Shown: positions 41,209 to 52,562 of the stretch, one piece after another | Position numbering within the stretch: position 1 is the stretch's first letter | Layout of the letters: each line of letters opens with the position of its first letter | Assembly: GCA_951640165.1 (NCBI GenBank) | Contig: OX621266.1 | Coordinates: forward strand, 3,224,001 to 3,288,000 | DNA from: Pseudoips prasinana | Lineage: Eukaryota > Arthropoda > Insecta > Lepidoptera > Nolidae | DNA: 64,000 bases | Reading direction: 5' to 3' | Program-made: the position numbers and the translations under genes | Notes under the pieces: generated by a model | Database searches by the model: none | What the model was told of the DNA's origin: nothing | The model's input: the letters and a program-made list of their open reading frames with translations, nothing else

Positions 41209-44160
41209 CTAATAATACAATAATGAAATTGAAAGATAGTGATTTTTCACTAGTCTTTTGAAAGTGTGAATAGTTTTACAGTTTTGTATATTTATCGGAA
41301 GAGAGTTCCACAGTCTGACTGCATGAACAGTAAAGGAATAGGAATAAAAATCTGTTTTATGGATTGGAAGTTTTAGGATGGATTTCAGATGAGATCTACA
41401 CAGAGCATCATTTGGATATTTAAAAGAAAACCGCTCTCGCAGATAGGACGGGGACAGAGGATTATGCAGGATATTGAAAAGGAGGCACAATACGCGAGTG
41501 TTCCTACGAAATCGAATAGGAAGCCACTTGAGGTCTTTACGGAACTTGGAAACATGGTCGAACTTTTTCAGTCCATATACAAACCGAATGCATAGATTTT
41601 GTAGACGCTCAAGTTTATTTAGAAGCTCTTCAGTAGCGTCTGGGTAGCAGCTGTCAGCGTAGTCTATGATGGGCTGAATCAGGGTTTGGGCAAGTGAGAT
41701 TTTCGTTTTCAAAGGTAAAAAGTTTTGGAGGCATTTCAGCGAATGGAATGTATAGTGAACCTTTTTGCTGACATCAGCAACATGAGCTTTCCAAGAAAGG
41801 TCACAAGCCATCGTCAGTCCAAGATTTTTTAATGTATCCGAATAATTTATAGTAACACCATCAAGGCTGACTGTTGGAAAAGACGAAAGATTAATCCTAC
41901 TGCGCATATGCCTACTGCCTATGATCATGGCCTGGGACTTCGCAGGATTTAACAGAAGTCCGTGGGACCTAGCCCAACAACTAATTAGTCCCAGATCATG
42001 ATTCATGACGGCAATGGCAGCATCAGCATCTTCAAAATTAAAAGACCGATATAGTTGCAAATCGTCTGCGTAGAGATGGAAGTTTGAGGAGATGCCTCTG
42101 GTAACAGAGTTGATGAAAATGGAGAATAATAATGGAGAAAGAACGCCACCCTGAGGTACACCCGCACTGAGTTCACACCAATCAGAGAAGGACTCATCAA
42201 GGCGTACACACTGCGCGCGACCCCGAAGATAAGAGTTAAACCAGGTTAAGGCTGAAGGAGAAACAATGAGTGAAGAGAGAATACCGAGAAGGATGTCAAA
42301 ATCGACAGAATTGAATGCAGTACTAAAATCAAGGAGTATAAGAACAGTTAAGGATTTATCTTCCATGGCCCAGCGAATGTCATCGGTGACCTTAACAAGA
42401 GCAGTTACCGTGCTGTGGCCAGACCGAAAACCAGATTGAGAAGAGCTGAGGATACGATTTCGAGAAAGAAAGACAGACAGCTGGCTATGGACAATGTGCT
42501 CCAAAACTTTGGAAAGGAAAGGGAGTATAGAGATGGGACGGTATTGGGATGGTGTCGATGGATCAGAGACTTTAGGTAAAGGAATGATGTGGGCTAGTTT
42601 CCAGGTAGTGGGAAAATGGGAAGAGAATAAGGAATAATTGAACAGGTGCGTTAGAATAGGAAGTACAGTAGAAAGGACAGGTCTAATCATTTTGGAGCAC
42701 AAGTTGTCATGTCCAGCAGAAGTTGATGAAATGCTAAGAAGAGATTTTTTGACATCCATCTCAGTAACAGGGGTAAAATTGAAAGAAGAGTTATGTGAAG
42801 TCCGGGCCTGTGAGAGTTGTTCTAGAGTGTTAGATTTGACACGAGTATTAAGAGTGACAGGAGCAGCAGAAAAGTGTGAGTTAAGGGCATTTAAATCAAT
42901 GTTTTTACAAACCGGAGAGGGAGATTTGCCTATACCATTAGATTTCAGAAATTTCCACACAGAAGAAGAATCACGATTATCGAGAGACTTGTAGAAATGG
43001 CGCTTCTTAGCATCACGACACAGACGATTGCAAGCATTACGCAAAGATTTATACCGAGCTAAATTAGCCTCCGAAGGGCTCCGCTTATACCTTTTCTTGG
43101 CTTTATCCCTAAGAGCCATAGAGTCTTTTATAGAATCAGTGATCCATGGGGCAGGGTTTTGTTTACTCCTAACTCGCCGTTTAGGGGCATGTTTATCGTA
43201 TAAAATTTGAATATTAGCGTTGAATGCATCCACCTTATCGTCAATGTTAGAAGATTCATAGACGTTACTCCAATCAATGCTATTGGCATCCCGCTGTAAT
43301 GCCTCCAAGTCAATACCTTTGAAATTGCGAAGAGAAAGGAAATTAAGTTTACGTTTAGGGCAACGAATTTTAAAAGACAGATAGATCAAGTCGTGATAGG
43401 AGAAAGAGGCAGCTAGTTGACCGTGGGTAGCGACACGGTCAGCAGAAGAGACAATCATGAGATCCAAAAGGGAAGGAGTGCTGTTAGGAGCATAGTGAGT
43501 TTCCATGAGTGGTAGAATATGAAGGATTATAGATGACAGAAGGGAGAGTAGCTTAAGTGATCGATAATCATTTTTGACCAGGCATGTATTAAAATCACCC
43601 ATCAGGACCACGTGATCGTAAATAGGGCACAGGTTGTTAAGCAGCGAGTCAAGAGAATCAAAGTAGTCAACTCGAAGGTTGGGGCTGTAATATACTCCGA
43701 GTAGCATCTTGGTGTGATGGAAAATGATTTCCAAAAAGAGATGCTCAGCAGACCCAGAATATTGTGACGGCGAGGTGCTGATAATCCTGTACGGAATGTC
43801 AGCTCGAAGGTATATAGCAACACCACCGCAACCTTTCTCAGTTCTATCGTTTCGGATTAAAACGTACCCTGGGAGAGCCACGAACACAGATTGAATAGAC
43901 GGTTTCAGAAAGGTTTCAGATATTAATAGAGCATCAATAGGGGAACTACTAAAAGACGCTAGAAGTTCAGAATAATGACCGGGAACACTCTGCGCATTGA
44001 TATGAGCGACGTTGAGATTTTTACGGAAGTCGGATAGGACAGAGGACAACTGATCATGCAGCGTCAGTACGTCAGAATCATCACTATCCGCACTAAAGAA
44101 ACTGTTTGAAGACGAGTGACACGAGAAAAAACTATCATCTAAATTAATAATATCATCCAT
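41209..44160 (-). CDS. LINE B ORF2: endonuclease-reverse transcriptase
   Basis: About 983 residues from an ATG at 44160. Acidic Ser-rich start, then an APE-type endonuclease (HINAQSVPGHYSELL; LLISETFLKPS; GCGGVAIYLR; GVYYSPN; LMGDFNTCL; SPSLLDLMIVSS), then RT (YRPISILPFLSKVLE; LILLDFSTAFNSVD; AGVPQGGVLSPLLF; YADDLQLY) and a thumb/C-terminal region. All catalytic blocks are present and there is no stop. It would nick target DNA and prime reverse transcription of the LINE RNA. Confidence 0.9.
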   Translation of the reverse strand: MDDIINLDDSFFSCHSSSNSFFSADSDDSDVLTLHDQLSSVLSDFRKNLNVAHINAQSVPGHYSELLASFSSSPIDALLISETFLKPSIQSVFVALPGYVLIRNDRTEKGCGGVAIYLRADIPYRIISTSPSQYSGSAEHLFLEIIFHHTKMLLGVYYSPNLRVDYFDSLDSLLNNLCPIYDHVVLMGDFNTCLVKNDYRSLKLLSLLSSIILHILPLMETHYAPNSTPSLLDLMIVSSADRVATHGQLAASFSYHDLIYLSFKIRCPKRKLNFLSLRNFKGIDLEALQRDANSIDWSNVYESSNIDDKVDAFNANIQILYDKHAPKRRVRSKQNPAPWITDSIKDSMALRDKAKKRYKRSPSEANLARYKSLRNACNRLCRDAKKRHFYKSLDNRDSSSVWKFLKSNGIGKSPSPVCKNIDLNALNSHFSAAPVTLNTRVKSNTLEQLSQARTSHNSSFNFTPVTEMDVKKSLLSISSTSAGHDNLCSKMIRPVLSTVLPILTHLFNYSLFSSHFPTTWKLAHIIPLPKVSDPSTPSQYRPISILPFLSKVLEHIVHSQLSVFLSRNRILSSSQSGFRSGHSTVTALVKVTDDIRWAMEDKSLTVLILLDFSTAFNSVDFDILLGILSSLIVSPSALTWFNSYLRGRAQCVRLDESFSDWCELSAGVPQGGVLSPLLFSIFINSVTRGISSNFHLYADDLQLYRSFNFEDADAAIAVMNHDLGLISCWARSHGLLLNPAKSQAMIIGSRHMRSRINLSSFPTVSLDGVTINYSDTLKNLGLTMACDLSWKAHVADVSKKVHYTFHSLKCLQNFLPLKTKISLAQTLIQPIIDYADSCYPDATEELLNKLERLQNLCIRFVYGLKKFDHVSKFRKDLKWLPIRFRRNTRVLCLLFNILHNPLSPSYLRERFSFKYPNDALCRSHLKSILKLPIHKTDFYSYSFTVHAVRLWNSLPINIQNCKTIHTFKRLVKNHYLSISLLYY

Positions 44161-44821
44161 CAAATACACATATACATATAATTATATAATATAATATAAT
44201 ATAATATAATGTCAATAAAATAAGTAAAACTTAAATAACAATACAAATACGTCACTAAACTCTCCCACTCGCTGGTGAAATAGAAGAAATAACTTATTTT
44301 TAGTTAAACTGGATGGTAAGACTGGAAATTTACAGATAGTATATAATTTTACACACTAGTATTAAACAAACATAACACGTAAAACAACCGTAACAAACTC
44401 TCTGCATACATTTGGCACATAACATTCACAACATGTAACAATATAATACCAAAACACAATTATAAAATAGAAAACAAAAATAACAATAGCAAACTAAACG
44501 TAAACATGATACGCATAATATGACATTTATTCGCATACTTAATTTGAAAACAATAGAAATAACGAAACGCAGATGTCATATTTGACAGATGTCAACAATC
44601 TGTCAAATAATTGATGTTTACACTGAGTGCCTTCGTTTGATATACATAAATTATAATTGCAATAGAAGCAATTAAACAAAAGGGTAATTGAAAATATACA
44701 AGAAGGGATAAGTTTACATACCTACAACGCTACAAAAAGTGCCATATTGGTATTATGCGACGGAATACAAGAGAGCAGAGAGTGCTACAAATGTTTATAT
44801 ATTTGAAGAGAACATCTATCA

Positions 44822-45583
44822 CTAATTTTTACGTGTTCTACGGGTTTTGGTACCTTTGGGTGCTTCGGTAGATGCAGAAGGAGCTGGTTGTTCGGTGACC
44901 AAAGGGGCTGTCGCATTCACGGGAAACTGCGAAATCAAAGCTTCGAGTTGACTCATCGTTTCGATCTTCCGACGCGAATTTCCCGGTGTCAGAATGAATA
45001 TACAACCAGAAGATGACCAAACGTTCTTCATCTGGAAATGTCTGCGTGCGGCTGTGAAAACTTGATGTCTGGTCTGTGTTAAAAACTCAGAGATAGTATA
45101 GCCGCTGCCCTTAAGAGTTGTTTTACTATCCCAAACAAGATGTCGATGTTCCATGCTACGAAACCGGATGAGTATGGGACGAGGTTTCTTAGAGACATTG
45201 CCCAAACGATGACAGACCTCAATGTTATTTGCTTCAATGTCTGTCAACTGCATATGGTTGGTTAACACATTCATGGTGGTGCAAGTTAACTTCTCATCAT
45301 GATTTTCTGGTACCCCATGTAGTAAAAGGATCTTTCTTCTCATAACTGTTTCGTGACGATCCAAGCCCAGAGAAAGGAGGTGCAGTTGTTCCTTGAAATG
45401 TCTAATTGTATTCAGGAAGAAAGTCTTGAATTCCATGAACTCAGATGTCAGGGTGCCTAAGTCTGCAGATACAGATGGTCCAGTGCTAGTCAAGGCTTTC
45501 TGGAGTTTTTCTTCATGAGACTGCATGCGGGTGTTCATCAGCTTCTCAAATGTTTCAAAACTCTTCTCAAATTGGCCATCCAT
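44822..45583 (-). CDS. LINE B ORF1
   Basis: A 253-residue protein from an ATG at 45583. Coiled-coil N-terminus (FEKSFETFEKLMNTRMQ), a core homologous to LINE A ORF1 (RRKILLLHGVPENHDEK; CHRLGNVSKKPRPILIRF; SGYTISEFLTQTRHQVF) and a basic end (TKTRRTRKN). No zinc knuckle. Clearly diverged from LINE A ORF1, so A and B are different families of one clade. Intact. Confidence 0.82.
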   Translation of the reverse strand: MDGQFEKSFETFEKLMNTRMQSHEEKLQKALTSTGPSVSADLGTLTSEFMEFKTFFLNTIRHFKEQLHLLSLGLDRHETVMRRKILLLHGVPENHDEKLTCTTMNVLTNHMQLTDIEANNIEVCHRLGNVSKKPRPILIRFRSMEHRHLVWDSKTTLKGSGYTISEFLTQTRHQVFTAARRHFQMKNVWSSSGCIFILTPGNSRRKIETMSQLEALISQFPVNATAPLVTEQPAPSASTEAPKGTKTRRTRKN

Positions 45584-46013
45584 ATTTTAAAGTGTGTGTT
45601 TGTTAGTTTGGTGGTTTTAACTAAGTGAGAAATTATAAAAATAGCAAGTTGGGGTGAGTTTAGCAACAGATTAATCCATAAATTATGGTAATCAGATTTG
45701 AAATACTATTTTTAATTGTAAAATCAAATAGGAGCACTGTTCAATATGACTATACTGTATGCCTACCCACACAGAAAAATTTTAGTTTCAAATTTATAAA
45801 TATTTTGTTAAATTTTATTATTATTATTCTTTTCTTTTTATTAATTTTATTTATAAATATGATTGATTAGTGTGCACAAAAATTGAGACTTGCCTACATA
45901 GTTACGTATAAAATTATGTTGTTACCTAGTTAGCACTGAACTGGTGGGGTTTTATTTTTGTTGTAGATAGTTATTTTGTTTAGTTATTGTATTTGTGTGT
46001 CTGTTCATAAAAT

Positions 46014-48977
46014 ATGTTGTCAGATGTTCATAATGACGATATTAATAGCGACGTTGATAGTTTCTTTTCGGCAAATAGTGACGATGATAGTTTTGTCAGC
46101 ATACCGTCTCTCGGTGACACAATTAAATGCCACTTTGCTGACGTTCCTAAGAATTTCAATGTGATTCATATCAATGCACAAAGTATTCCGGCTCATTACT
46201 CTGATATGCTGGCAAATCTTGAACATAAATATATTCATGCTATTCTTGTTTCCGAGTCCTGGTTAAAGCCATGTCTCACTTCGGCCTCTTATACACTCCC
46301 TGGCTTTCAACTCATCAGAAATGATCGAACTGGAGCCGGGGGTGGTGGAGTTGCCATTTATCTTCGAAATAATTTCAACTTTTCAATTGTTAGTATGTCC
46401 TCACAGCCGCCACCACTGGATGCTGGTGAGCATCTATTTATAGATGTGGAGCTCCATCATACTAAAATTCTACTTGGTGTATATTACTGTCCTTCTCTAC
46501 GTATAAATTTTTTTGCTTCTTTTGAACTTTTACTTGAAACCTTTCTTCCTTCCTATAGTCACACCATAATAATGGGTGATTTCAACACGTGTCTTCTAAA
46601 GAATGATTCTCGTTCTTCATCTCTTATATCTGCAATAGAATCTAGTAATCTATCTATTCTTCCTCTTAATGCCACTCACCATTTTCCTCACTCCTCACCT
46701 TCTCTCCTTGATCTCGTCCTGGTCTCTTCAAAAGATCATGTTGCTAAGCACGGACAATGCTCTGCAGACGCGTTCTCTTACCATGATCTCCTCTACCTTT
46801 CTTATAAAGTTCGCCCTCCTAAGGCAAAATCTAAAATTCTCTTACAACGTAATTTTGGTGGGATGGACCTTGATCATCTTCGTACAGATGCCGGTAGGAT
46901 TGACTGGTCACCTCTTACTGCTACTGAGTCAATAGATGAGAAAGTTAATATATTTAATACCAACATAATCCGATTATACGATGTTCATGCTCCCATTCGA
47001 CCTATTAAAGTTAAGCATTTACCGGCACCGTGGCTAACTGCGGAAATAAAAACTCTACTGTCTAAGAAAGCATCAGCTAAGTCTCGGTATGCGGGTCGAC
47101 CTAATGACGTCAATCGTGAGAAATATCTACGTCTGCGAAATCACTCTAATAAGGTGTGTAGGAGCGCACAACGCCAACATATTCACAGCTCCGTTGAAAA
47201 TGGAGATTCTGCAAAAATATGGAAATATTTACGATCATTGGGAGTTGGAAAAGCTCGAAATGATGCAATTCCAAATAATTTAGATATCAATTCACTGAAT
47301 AGTAATTTCTCTACTTCGCCTATTTTTGACAGGGCAACTAAAACAAGCACTTTGAATTATCTTTCATCCATTCCATCTCCCAACTATTCTTCTTTTAGCT
47401 TTAGCCAATTTTCTGCTTGTGATGTTAAGAAGAGTATTTTATCCATAGCATCGAACGCAGTGGGCAGCGATAATATCACCCGTAATATGGTTCTTCCAAT
47501 ACTTGATGAAACCCTATCCCCTATATGTCACATCCTCAATCATTCTGTATCCTGCGGTGTATTTCCATCTGCATGGAAAAATGCACACATCATTCCTCTT
47601 CCTAAAAAGTCCAACCCTGCTTCGTTTGCCGATTATCGTCCTATATCAATATTACCTTTCCTCTCCAAGGTCCTTGAACGTCTAGTCCATAAGCAACTTA
47701 GTAGTTTTCTCTGTACTAATAATCTCCTTAATCCTCTCCAATCTGGTTTTCGCCCTGGGCATAGCACTACTTCAGCCCTGGTCCATATTACGGATGATAT
47801 TAGAACTGGAATGGAACACGGAAATCTAACGGTGCTTGCATTATTAGATTTTAGTAATGCTTTCAATACTGTAGATTTCGACGTGTTGCTAATGATTTTA
47901 CGCTCTCTTAATATATCTCCAACAGTCATTGGCTGGTTTCATAGTTACCTGTCTGGCCGCCGGCAACGTATACGCATTGATGATTCTCACTCCTCTTGGT
48001 GCAATACTACTGCTGGCGTGCCGCAGGGTGGCGTTTTATCTCCGTTACTTTTCGCAGTTTTCATAAATTCTATCTCAAATCGACTTCTTTCCTCCTACCA
48101 CCTTTACGCAGATGACCTTCAAATTTACTTACAAGCTCCTCTTAATAAGCTGGCTGATGCTGTTAGCACTATTAATAAAGATTTTATCAGTATTAGTGAG
48201 TGGAGTCGTGCATACGGTCTGCAAGTTAACCCTCTTAAGACTCAGGTCACTCTTATCGGCAGCTCAAGAATGATGTCTAAGGTTTGTTATTCTCAACTCC
48301 CTAAGTTTTTATTTGAGGGTACTATTTTGCAAATAAATCGTGAAGTTAAGAACTTGGGGGTCTATTTTGATCACTGTTTTTCCTGGGGTCCACAGCTGCA
48401 AAATGTTAGTCAGAAACTTTACGCGTCCGTGGGATCTCTACGAAGATTCCGAAATTTTCTGCCTATACCCACCAAAATTATGCTTGCTGAGTCCCTCCTT
48501 CTTCCAATACTAGATTATGCAGATGTCAGCTATCTTGATCTCACCGAAGCCCAATTGGATAAACTTGAGCGACTCCAGAATGTTTGCATTAGATTCATAT
48601 TTAGCCTTCGCAAATATGATCATGTCTCTGAATTTCGAAATAAACTCAAGTGGCTGCCTATACGCCTTCGCCGGAATGCTCATATTCTATCACTTCTATA
48701 CAGTATACTGTTTATTCCTACTACTCCCTCTTATCTTAAAGAACGTTTTTCTTTCCTTCATGAATCACATTCGAAAGCCTTGAGATCTAATAATAATCAG
48801 CTGTTGAAAATACCAGCGCATTCCACAAATTTTCTTGATAAATCGTTTGTTGTACAAGGTGCTCGTTTGTGGAATGCGCTGCCATTGTCTATTAGGCGTG
48901 CGCAAACACTTAGTGGATTCCAACAACTTGTCAAGGATCACTACTTAAAGCTTAGCCTTGAAAGTACTCCGAGCTAA
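46014..48977 (+). CDS. LINE A ORF2: endonuclease-reverse transcriptase
   Basis: A 987-residue protein from an ATG. Endonuclease blocks are HINAQSIPAHYSDML, SESWL, GGGGVAIYLR, GVYYCPS and IMGDFNTCLL. RT blocks are DYRPISILPFLSKVLER, LALLDFSNAFNTVD, AGVPQGGVLSPLLF and HLYADDLQIY. The C-terminus (LRRNAHILSLLYSILF; RLWNALPLSIRRAQT) is almost that of the fragment at 14342-15248. Intact, but its own ORF1 is now 5.3 kb away because of LINE B, so the copy cannot be transcribed as one normal RNA. Confidence 0.92.
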   Translation: MLSDVHNDDINSDVDSFFSANSDDDSFVSIPSLGDTIKCHFADVPKNFNVIHINAQSIPAHYSDMLANLEHKYIHAILVSESWLKPCLTSASYTLPGFQLIRNDRTGAGGGGVAIYLRNNFNFSIVSMSSQPPPLDAGEHLFIDVELHHTKILLGVYYCPSLRINFFASFELLLETFLPSYSHTIIMGDFNTCLLKNDSRSSSLISAIESSNLSILPLNATHHFPHSSPSLLDLVLVSSKDHVAKHGQCSADAFSYHDLLYLSYKVRPPKAKSKILLQRNFGGMDLDHLRTDAGRIDWSPLTATESIDEKVNIFNTNIIRLYDVHAPIRPIKVKHLPAPWLTAEIKTLLSKKASAKSRYAGRPNDVNREKYLRLRNHSNKVCRSAQRQHIHSSVENGDSAKIWKYLRSLGVGKARNDAIPNNLDINSLNSNFSTSPIFDRATKTSTLNYLSSIPSPNYSSFSFSQFSACDVKKSILSIASNAVGSDNITRNMVLPILDETLSPICHILNHSVSCGVFPSAWKNAHIIPLPKKSNPASFADYRPISILPFLSKVLERLVHKQLSSFLCTNNLLNPLQSGFRPGHSTTSALVHITDDIRTGMEHGNLTVLALLDFSNAFNTVDFDVLLMILRSLNISPTVIGWFHSYLSGRRQRIRIDDSHSSWCNTTAGVPQGGVLSPLLFAVFINSISNRLLSSYHLYADDLQIYLQAPLNKLADAVSTINKDFISISEWSRAYGLQVNPLKTQVTLIGSSRMMSKVCYSQLPKFLFEGTILQINREVKNLGVYFDHCFSWGPQLQNVSQKLYASVGSLRRFRNFLPIPTKIMLAESLLLPILDYADVSYLDLTEAQLDKLERLQNVCIRFIFSLRKYDHVSEFRNKLKWLPIRLRRNAHILSLLYSILFIPTTPSYLKERFSFLHESHSKALRSNNNQLLKIPAHSTNFLDKSFVVQGARLWNALPLSIRRAQTLSGFQQLVKDHYLKLSLESTPS

Positions 48978-49288
48978 GGCTTTGGTTAATTTTCAACGAT
49001 GCCGATCGTTTATTTATCATAGGTACATAATTTGAACAGACATTATGATAAATTAGTTAATAAGTGTAATTATAAGTATGGTACAGTAGTACCTTTTAGG
49101 AAATTTGTTGTGTACACCCGCAACTACCCCCATCTCTGTAACTCCTCTATTCTTTCACTACCTAGGTTGCCTGGAAGAGATCACACCTTGTGATAAGGCC
49201 GCCATTTGTACTGTAATTTATTTATGTTGTCAGTTTGTATTGTTTCTTGAGGTGTACAATAAAGAGTTTTATCTATCTATCTATCTAA
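48978..49288 (+). other. LINE A 3' UTR and ATCT tail
   Basis: Contains CTGGAAGAGATCACACC...GATAAGGCCGCC, shared with the 14342-15248 fragment, then AATAAAG and four to five ATCT units. Confidence 0.8.
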
Positions 49289-52198
49289 ATTTGGTGAATG
49301 TGTAAGTACGGATTTTTTTTTGTTAACAGAATCGAAGTGTAAATCGATTAAATCACTAAAGCCATTTACCAACTTACACATCCTTGCGTAAGGAGAATTA
49401 GCACCTAAAACAGTTCTTCTTAACGGTGGACAAAGTGGTGTGATTGCACTGCGCGAAAGCCTAGCTGGAACGCGAAACTTGAAGAGTGCCAGTAACCCCG
49501 GACAATCTATTTGTTGGTTAACTATTTTATATGCAAATGTTGCATCATTTATATTTCTTCGGTTGTCTAGAGAAAACAAGCCAAAGTACGTCAATCTACT
49601 TTTGTAAGAGCGTTCCTTTTTGGAGACCCCATTAGAGAACGCAAGATGCCAAAGAAATCGCTTTTGGATTCTTTCAAGGCGCAATGAGTGGATTGCATAG
49701 TGTGGATGCCAGACTACGCTACAATATTCTAATATGCGCCGAATAAGACTATTGTAAACAAGAATTTTGGTTTTGTTATTACGAAAAATTTTACAATTTC
49801 TCAAAACAAATCCCAACATTTTTGATGTTTTCTTAATTATGCTGTCTAAATGAGAGTTAAATGTTAGTTTTTTATCTAAAATTACTCCAAGATCCCGTAT
49901 AGTATCTACTTCACTAATTTTACTATTTTCAATATGGTATTCCGAGTGGATATAATTTTGTTTACGCGTAAACTTTATATGAAAGCATTTATTACAATTT
50001 AATTGCATTTTATTATCTTTGCACCACTTTATGAGCCTATTAAGGTCTTCTTGTAGGTGGATGGTGTCTTCGTATGATTTGATACTTCTTACGAACTTTA
50101 AATCATTTGCATACATAAAGACGTCCGAGAACTGAAAACAGCTTAAAATATCATTTATATAATAATTAAATAGAATTGGGCCTAAATGTGATCCTTGAGG
50201 AACTCCGGAGGATGCATGTCGCATAGTTGACTGATAACCATTTACCACTACATAAAATTCCCTATCCGACAAGTACGACGTCAACCAATCGAGCAAAGAA
50301 CCAACAATACCATAGGCGCGTAATTTGATGATTAAGATTTTGTGAGGCACTTTGTCAAACGCTTTGCTGAAATCTGTATATATGACGTCAGACTGCTGCC
50401 CGGAGTCTATGGACTTTGTTAATAATTCAGTAAATACTACTAGATTTGTACACGTGGATCTAAGTCCCATAAATCCGTGTTGATCGTCACTTAGGTAAAG
50501 CTTTAGGTGGTTTTGAATGTATGGACAAATTAGAACTTCGAAGATTTTGGCAAATGATGACAGAATCGAGATAGGCCTATAGTTTGAAACATTTTCAATG
50601 TTATCTGATTTATAAATCGGGACCACTTTTGCCAATTTCCATTTCATGGGGAATACGCCGGTGGATAACGACTTATTGTAAATAAGCATTAATGGATAAG
50701 CCAACTCTGAAGAACAAGCCGAAATAAAATAAGGTGGTATATCTGGTCCAGCTCCTTTCCTACCATCTAAATTCTTCAAAATTTTTAATAAAGTTTTGTG
50801 GTCTATATACGGGCTATTTAAACATAAGCTATTTTGTTCTAGCGATTGCAAGTAATCGGAGTTAAAGCTATTACCAACATGTTGATCTAAGTTATAGACG
50901 GAAACAAACTGATTGGCGAACATCTCACATATCTGTGTACCATCGTCAGTTGAAGTATTAGATCCATTTGTCATCGACTTAGGATATGAGCTAGACCCTC
51001 CTCTTTTGGCTTTCACAAAAGTCCAAAATAGTTTCGGATTCTTTGTAATTTCAAATTCTAAAAGTTTTGTATAACTATTATAACACTTCATGGCCAGACT
51101 ATCACAATATTTGCTTACATATTTTAATTCTATTGCATCTAAAGGGTTTTTGTATTTTTGATATCGTTTCCTCAGCTTATTTTTTTCATTTAACGATTTA
51201 ATTAGTCTACGGTTAAACCACGGAGGATATTTATTACCTTTTGGTATTCGGGATGGAATGAACTTTATTATGGTGTCATTAAGAATTTGATAGAAGACTG
51301 CAAGCATTTCATCCACACCACTATGTCCATCGAATAATTGATCCCAATTTTGTTCTTGTAAGAATTTACAAATGGAATCATAATCTCCTTTATAGAAATT
51401 TGGTCTTAAATTAACAGTATTATATAGGAGCTTGGCCTCTTTTTGGAGAGTAATGTTAATATCTAGAGCAGGGTGATGTTTATCGATATTGCTTATAGGG
51501 TTAAGGCACTCACTTACACTACATAATGACAAAGTAGACAATACTAAATCCAATATCCGACCAGCAAAGTTATTTACTAAGTTAAATTGACTGAGATTGT
51601 TAACATATGTAAAGTCCAGCAAGATTTCACTTGTGCTGGTTGGTTTATAATTTGTATTTTTATCATTTAATGTTTTCCAATCAATATTGATTATATTTAA
51701 ATCTCATATAATACAAACCTGGCTATCTGTCATTTGCTCAAAGGCTGCATTACAATGATCGATATAATGTTCTAAGGAGCGACGGCATACCGGTGGAGGA
51801 AGGTACACTGCGCAGAAAACAACTTGGCGCAATATGTGCACTCCAGATATCTCTATGACGACCCATAAGTCCTTGCAGCTACTTTCCCAAGCTTTAACGC
51901 GTTTTGATTTAAAGGTTTTTCGGACTGCAATTAAAACCCCACCTCCATCCTTAGCACATTGAAAGGTAGACGTATTTCTGTCTCTCCTGTAAACCACATA
52001 TCTTTCGTCAAATAATTCTTCACTGAAAACAGTGCTATTAAGCCAAGTCTCCGTTAGAATAATTATATCATAATTGTTGCAACAAATATTACGATAAATA
52101 GTATTGGTTTTTGTTCTTAGACCGTGAATGTTTTGATAGTAGATTTGTAAACTATTGAATTTAAAAGGATATAAAGAAAAATAATTATAGCATGCCAA
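49277..52198 (-). pseudogene. LINE C ORF2 with TGA and altered YADD
   Basis: A single frame from 52198 (no ATG before the first motif) to the tail. Endonuclease: IYYQNIHGLRTKTN, LTETWLNS, DGGGVLIAVRK, YLPPP. A TGA at about 51704-51706 replaces the Gly of the conserved GD(F/L)N motif. RT follows: NYRPISILSSFAKIFE, VIYTDFSKAFDKVPHKIL, SSGVPQGSHLGPILF. The active site reads YANDLK instead of YADDLK, losing a metal-binding Asp. The frame then runs past the element's own poly(A) into LINE A's tail. Doubly inactive. Confidence 0.88.
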
Positions 52199-52227
52199 GA
52201 TTTACAGATATAAAGAAAAATAATAAG

Positions 52228-52562
52228 TTATATAATATTATTTAAACTATTTTGATTTTTTATAAGTATCTGATTCGAGTCATCGTTCTTTTTGACGAAT
52301 ATCCTACCGCTTCGCACCCAAACATATCGATACCCCTTTTCTTTCGCCCGGAGTCTCGCAGCAGCATGTAGCGCCTTATTGGACGGAGATAAATGTTCGA
52401 CAACATAAACGGGTGTTTTATTGCCAGAGAGTCCAAAATCAGCACTATTCAGTTTATTATCAGCATGTTTCTTATTGTAGTCGATGACAGAGGCTAGAAG
52501 TTGGTCACGGATTCGTGGCGAAGCAAGCTGGACCACAACAGGCGGAAAAGAAGATTTGATAG
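52228..52562 (-). pseudogene. LINE C ORF1, C-terminal part
   Basis: Encodes VVVQLASPRIRDQLLASVID and a following basic, Tyr/Val-rich segment, the second half of an FP-like domain. It is separated from the N-terminal part by a ~640-base insertion. The last codon is 30 bases before the ORF2 frame. Confidence 0.75.

Larger units (their letters stand above)
40930..45650 (-). mobile_element. CR1-group LINE B, full length, nested in LINE A
   Basis: The minus-strand element has a TAAA-type repeat tail (about 40930-40975), ORF2 at 41209-44160, a 650-base spacer, ORF1 at 44822-45583 and a short 5' UTR. It lies between ORF1 and ORF2 of LINE A. I could not find a target duplication, so the outer boundaries are approximate. 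Both ORFs are open. Confidence 0.85.
39800..49288 (+). mobile_element. CR1-group LINE A, split by nested LINE B
   Basis: ORF1 (39936-40664), then, past the nested minus-strand element at ~40930-45600, ORF2 (46014-48977), and a 3' UTR ending ACAATAAAGAGTTTTATCTATCTATC. Removing the nest leaves an inter-ORF spacer of about 600 bases, similar to the 652 bases in LINE B. The ATCT-repeat tail is characteristic of CR1/L2-type rather than poly(A) LINEs. Exact 5' end not determined. Confidence 0.8.
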
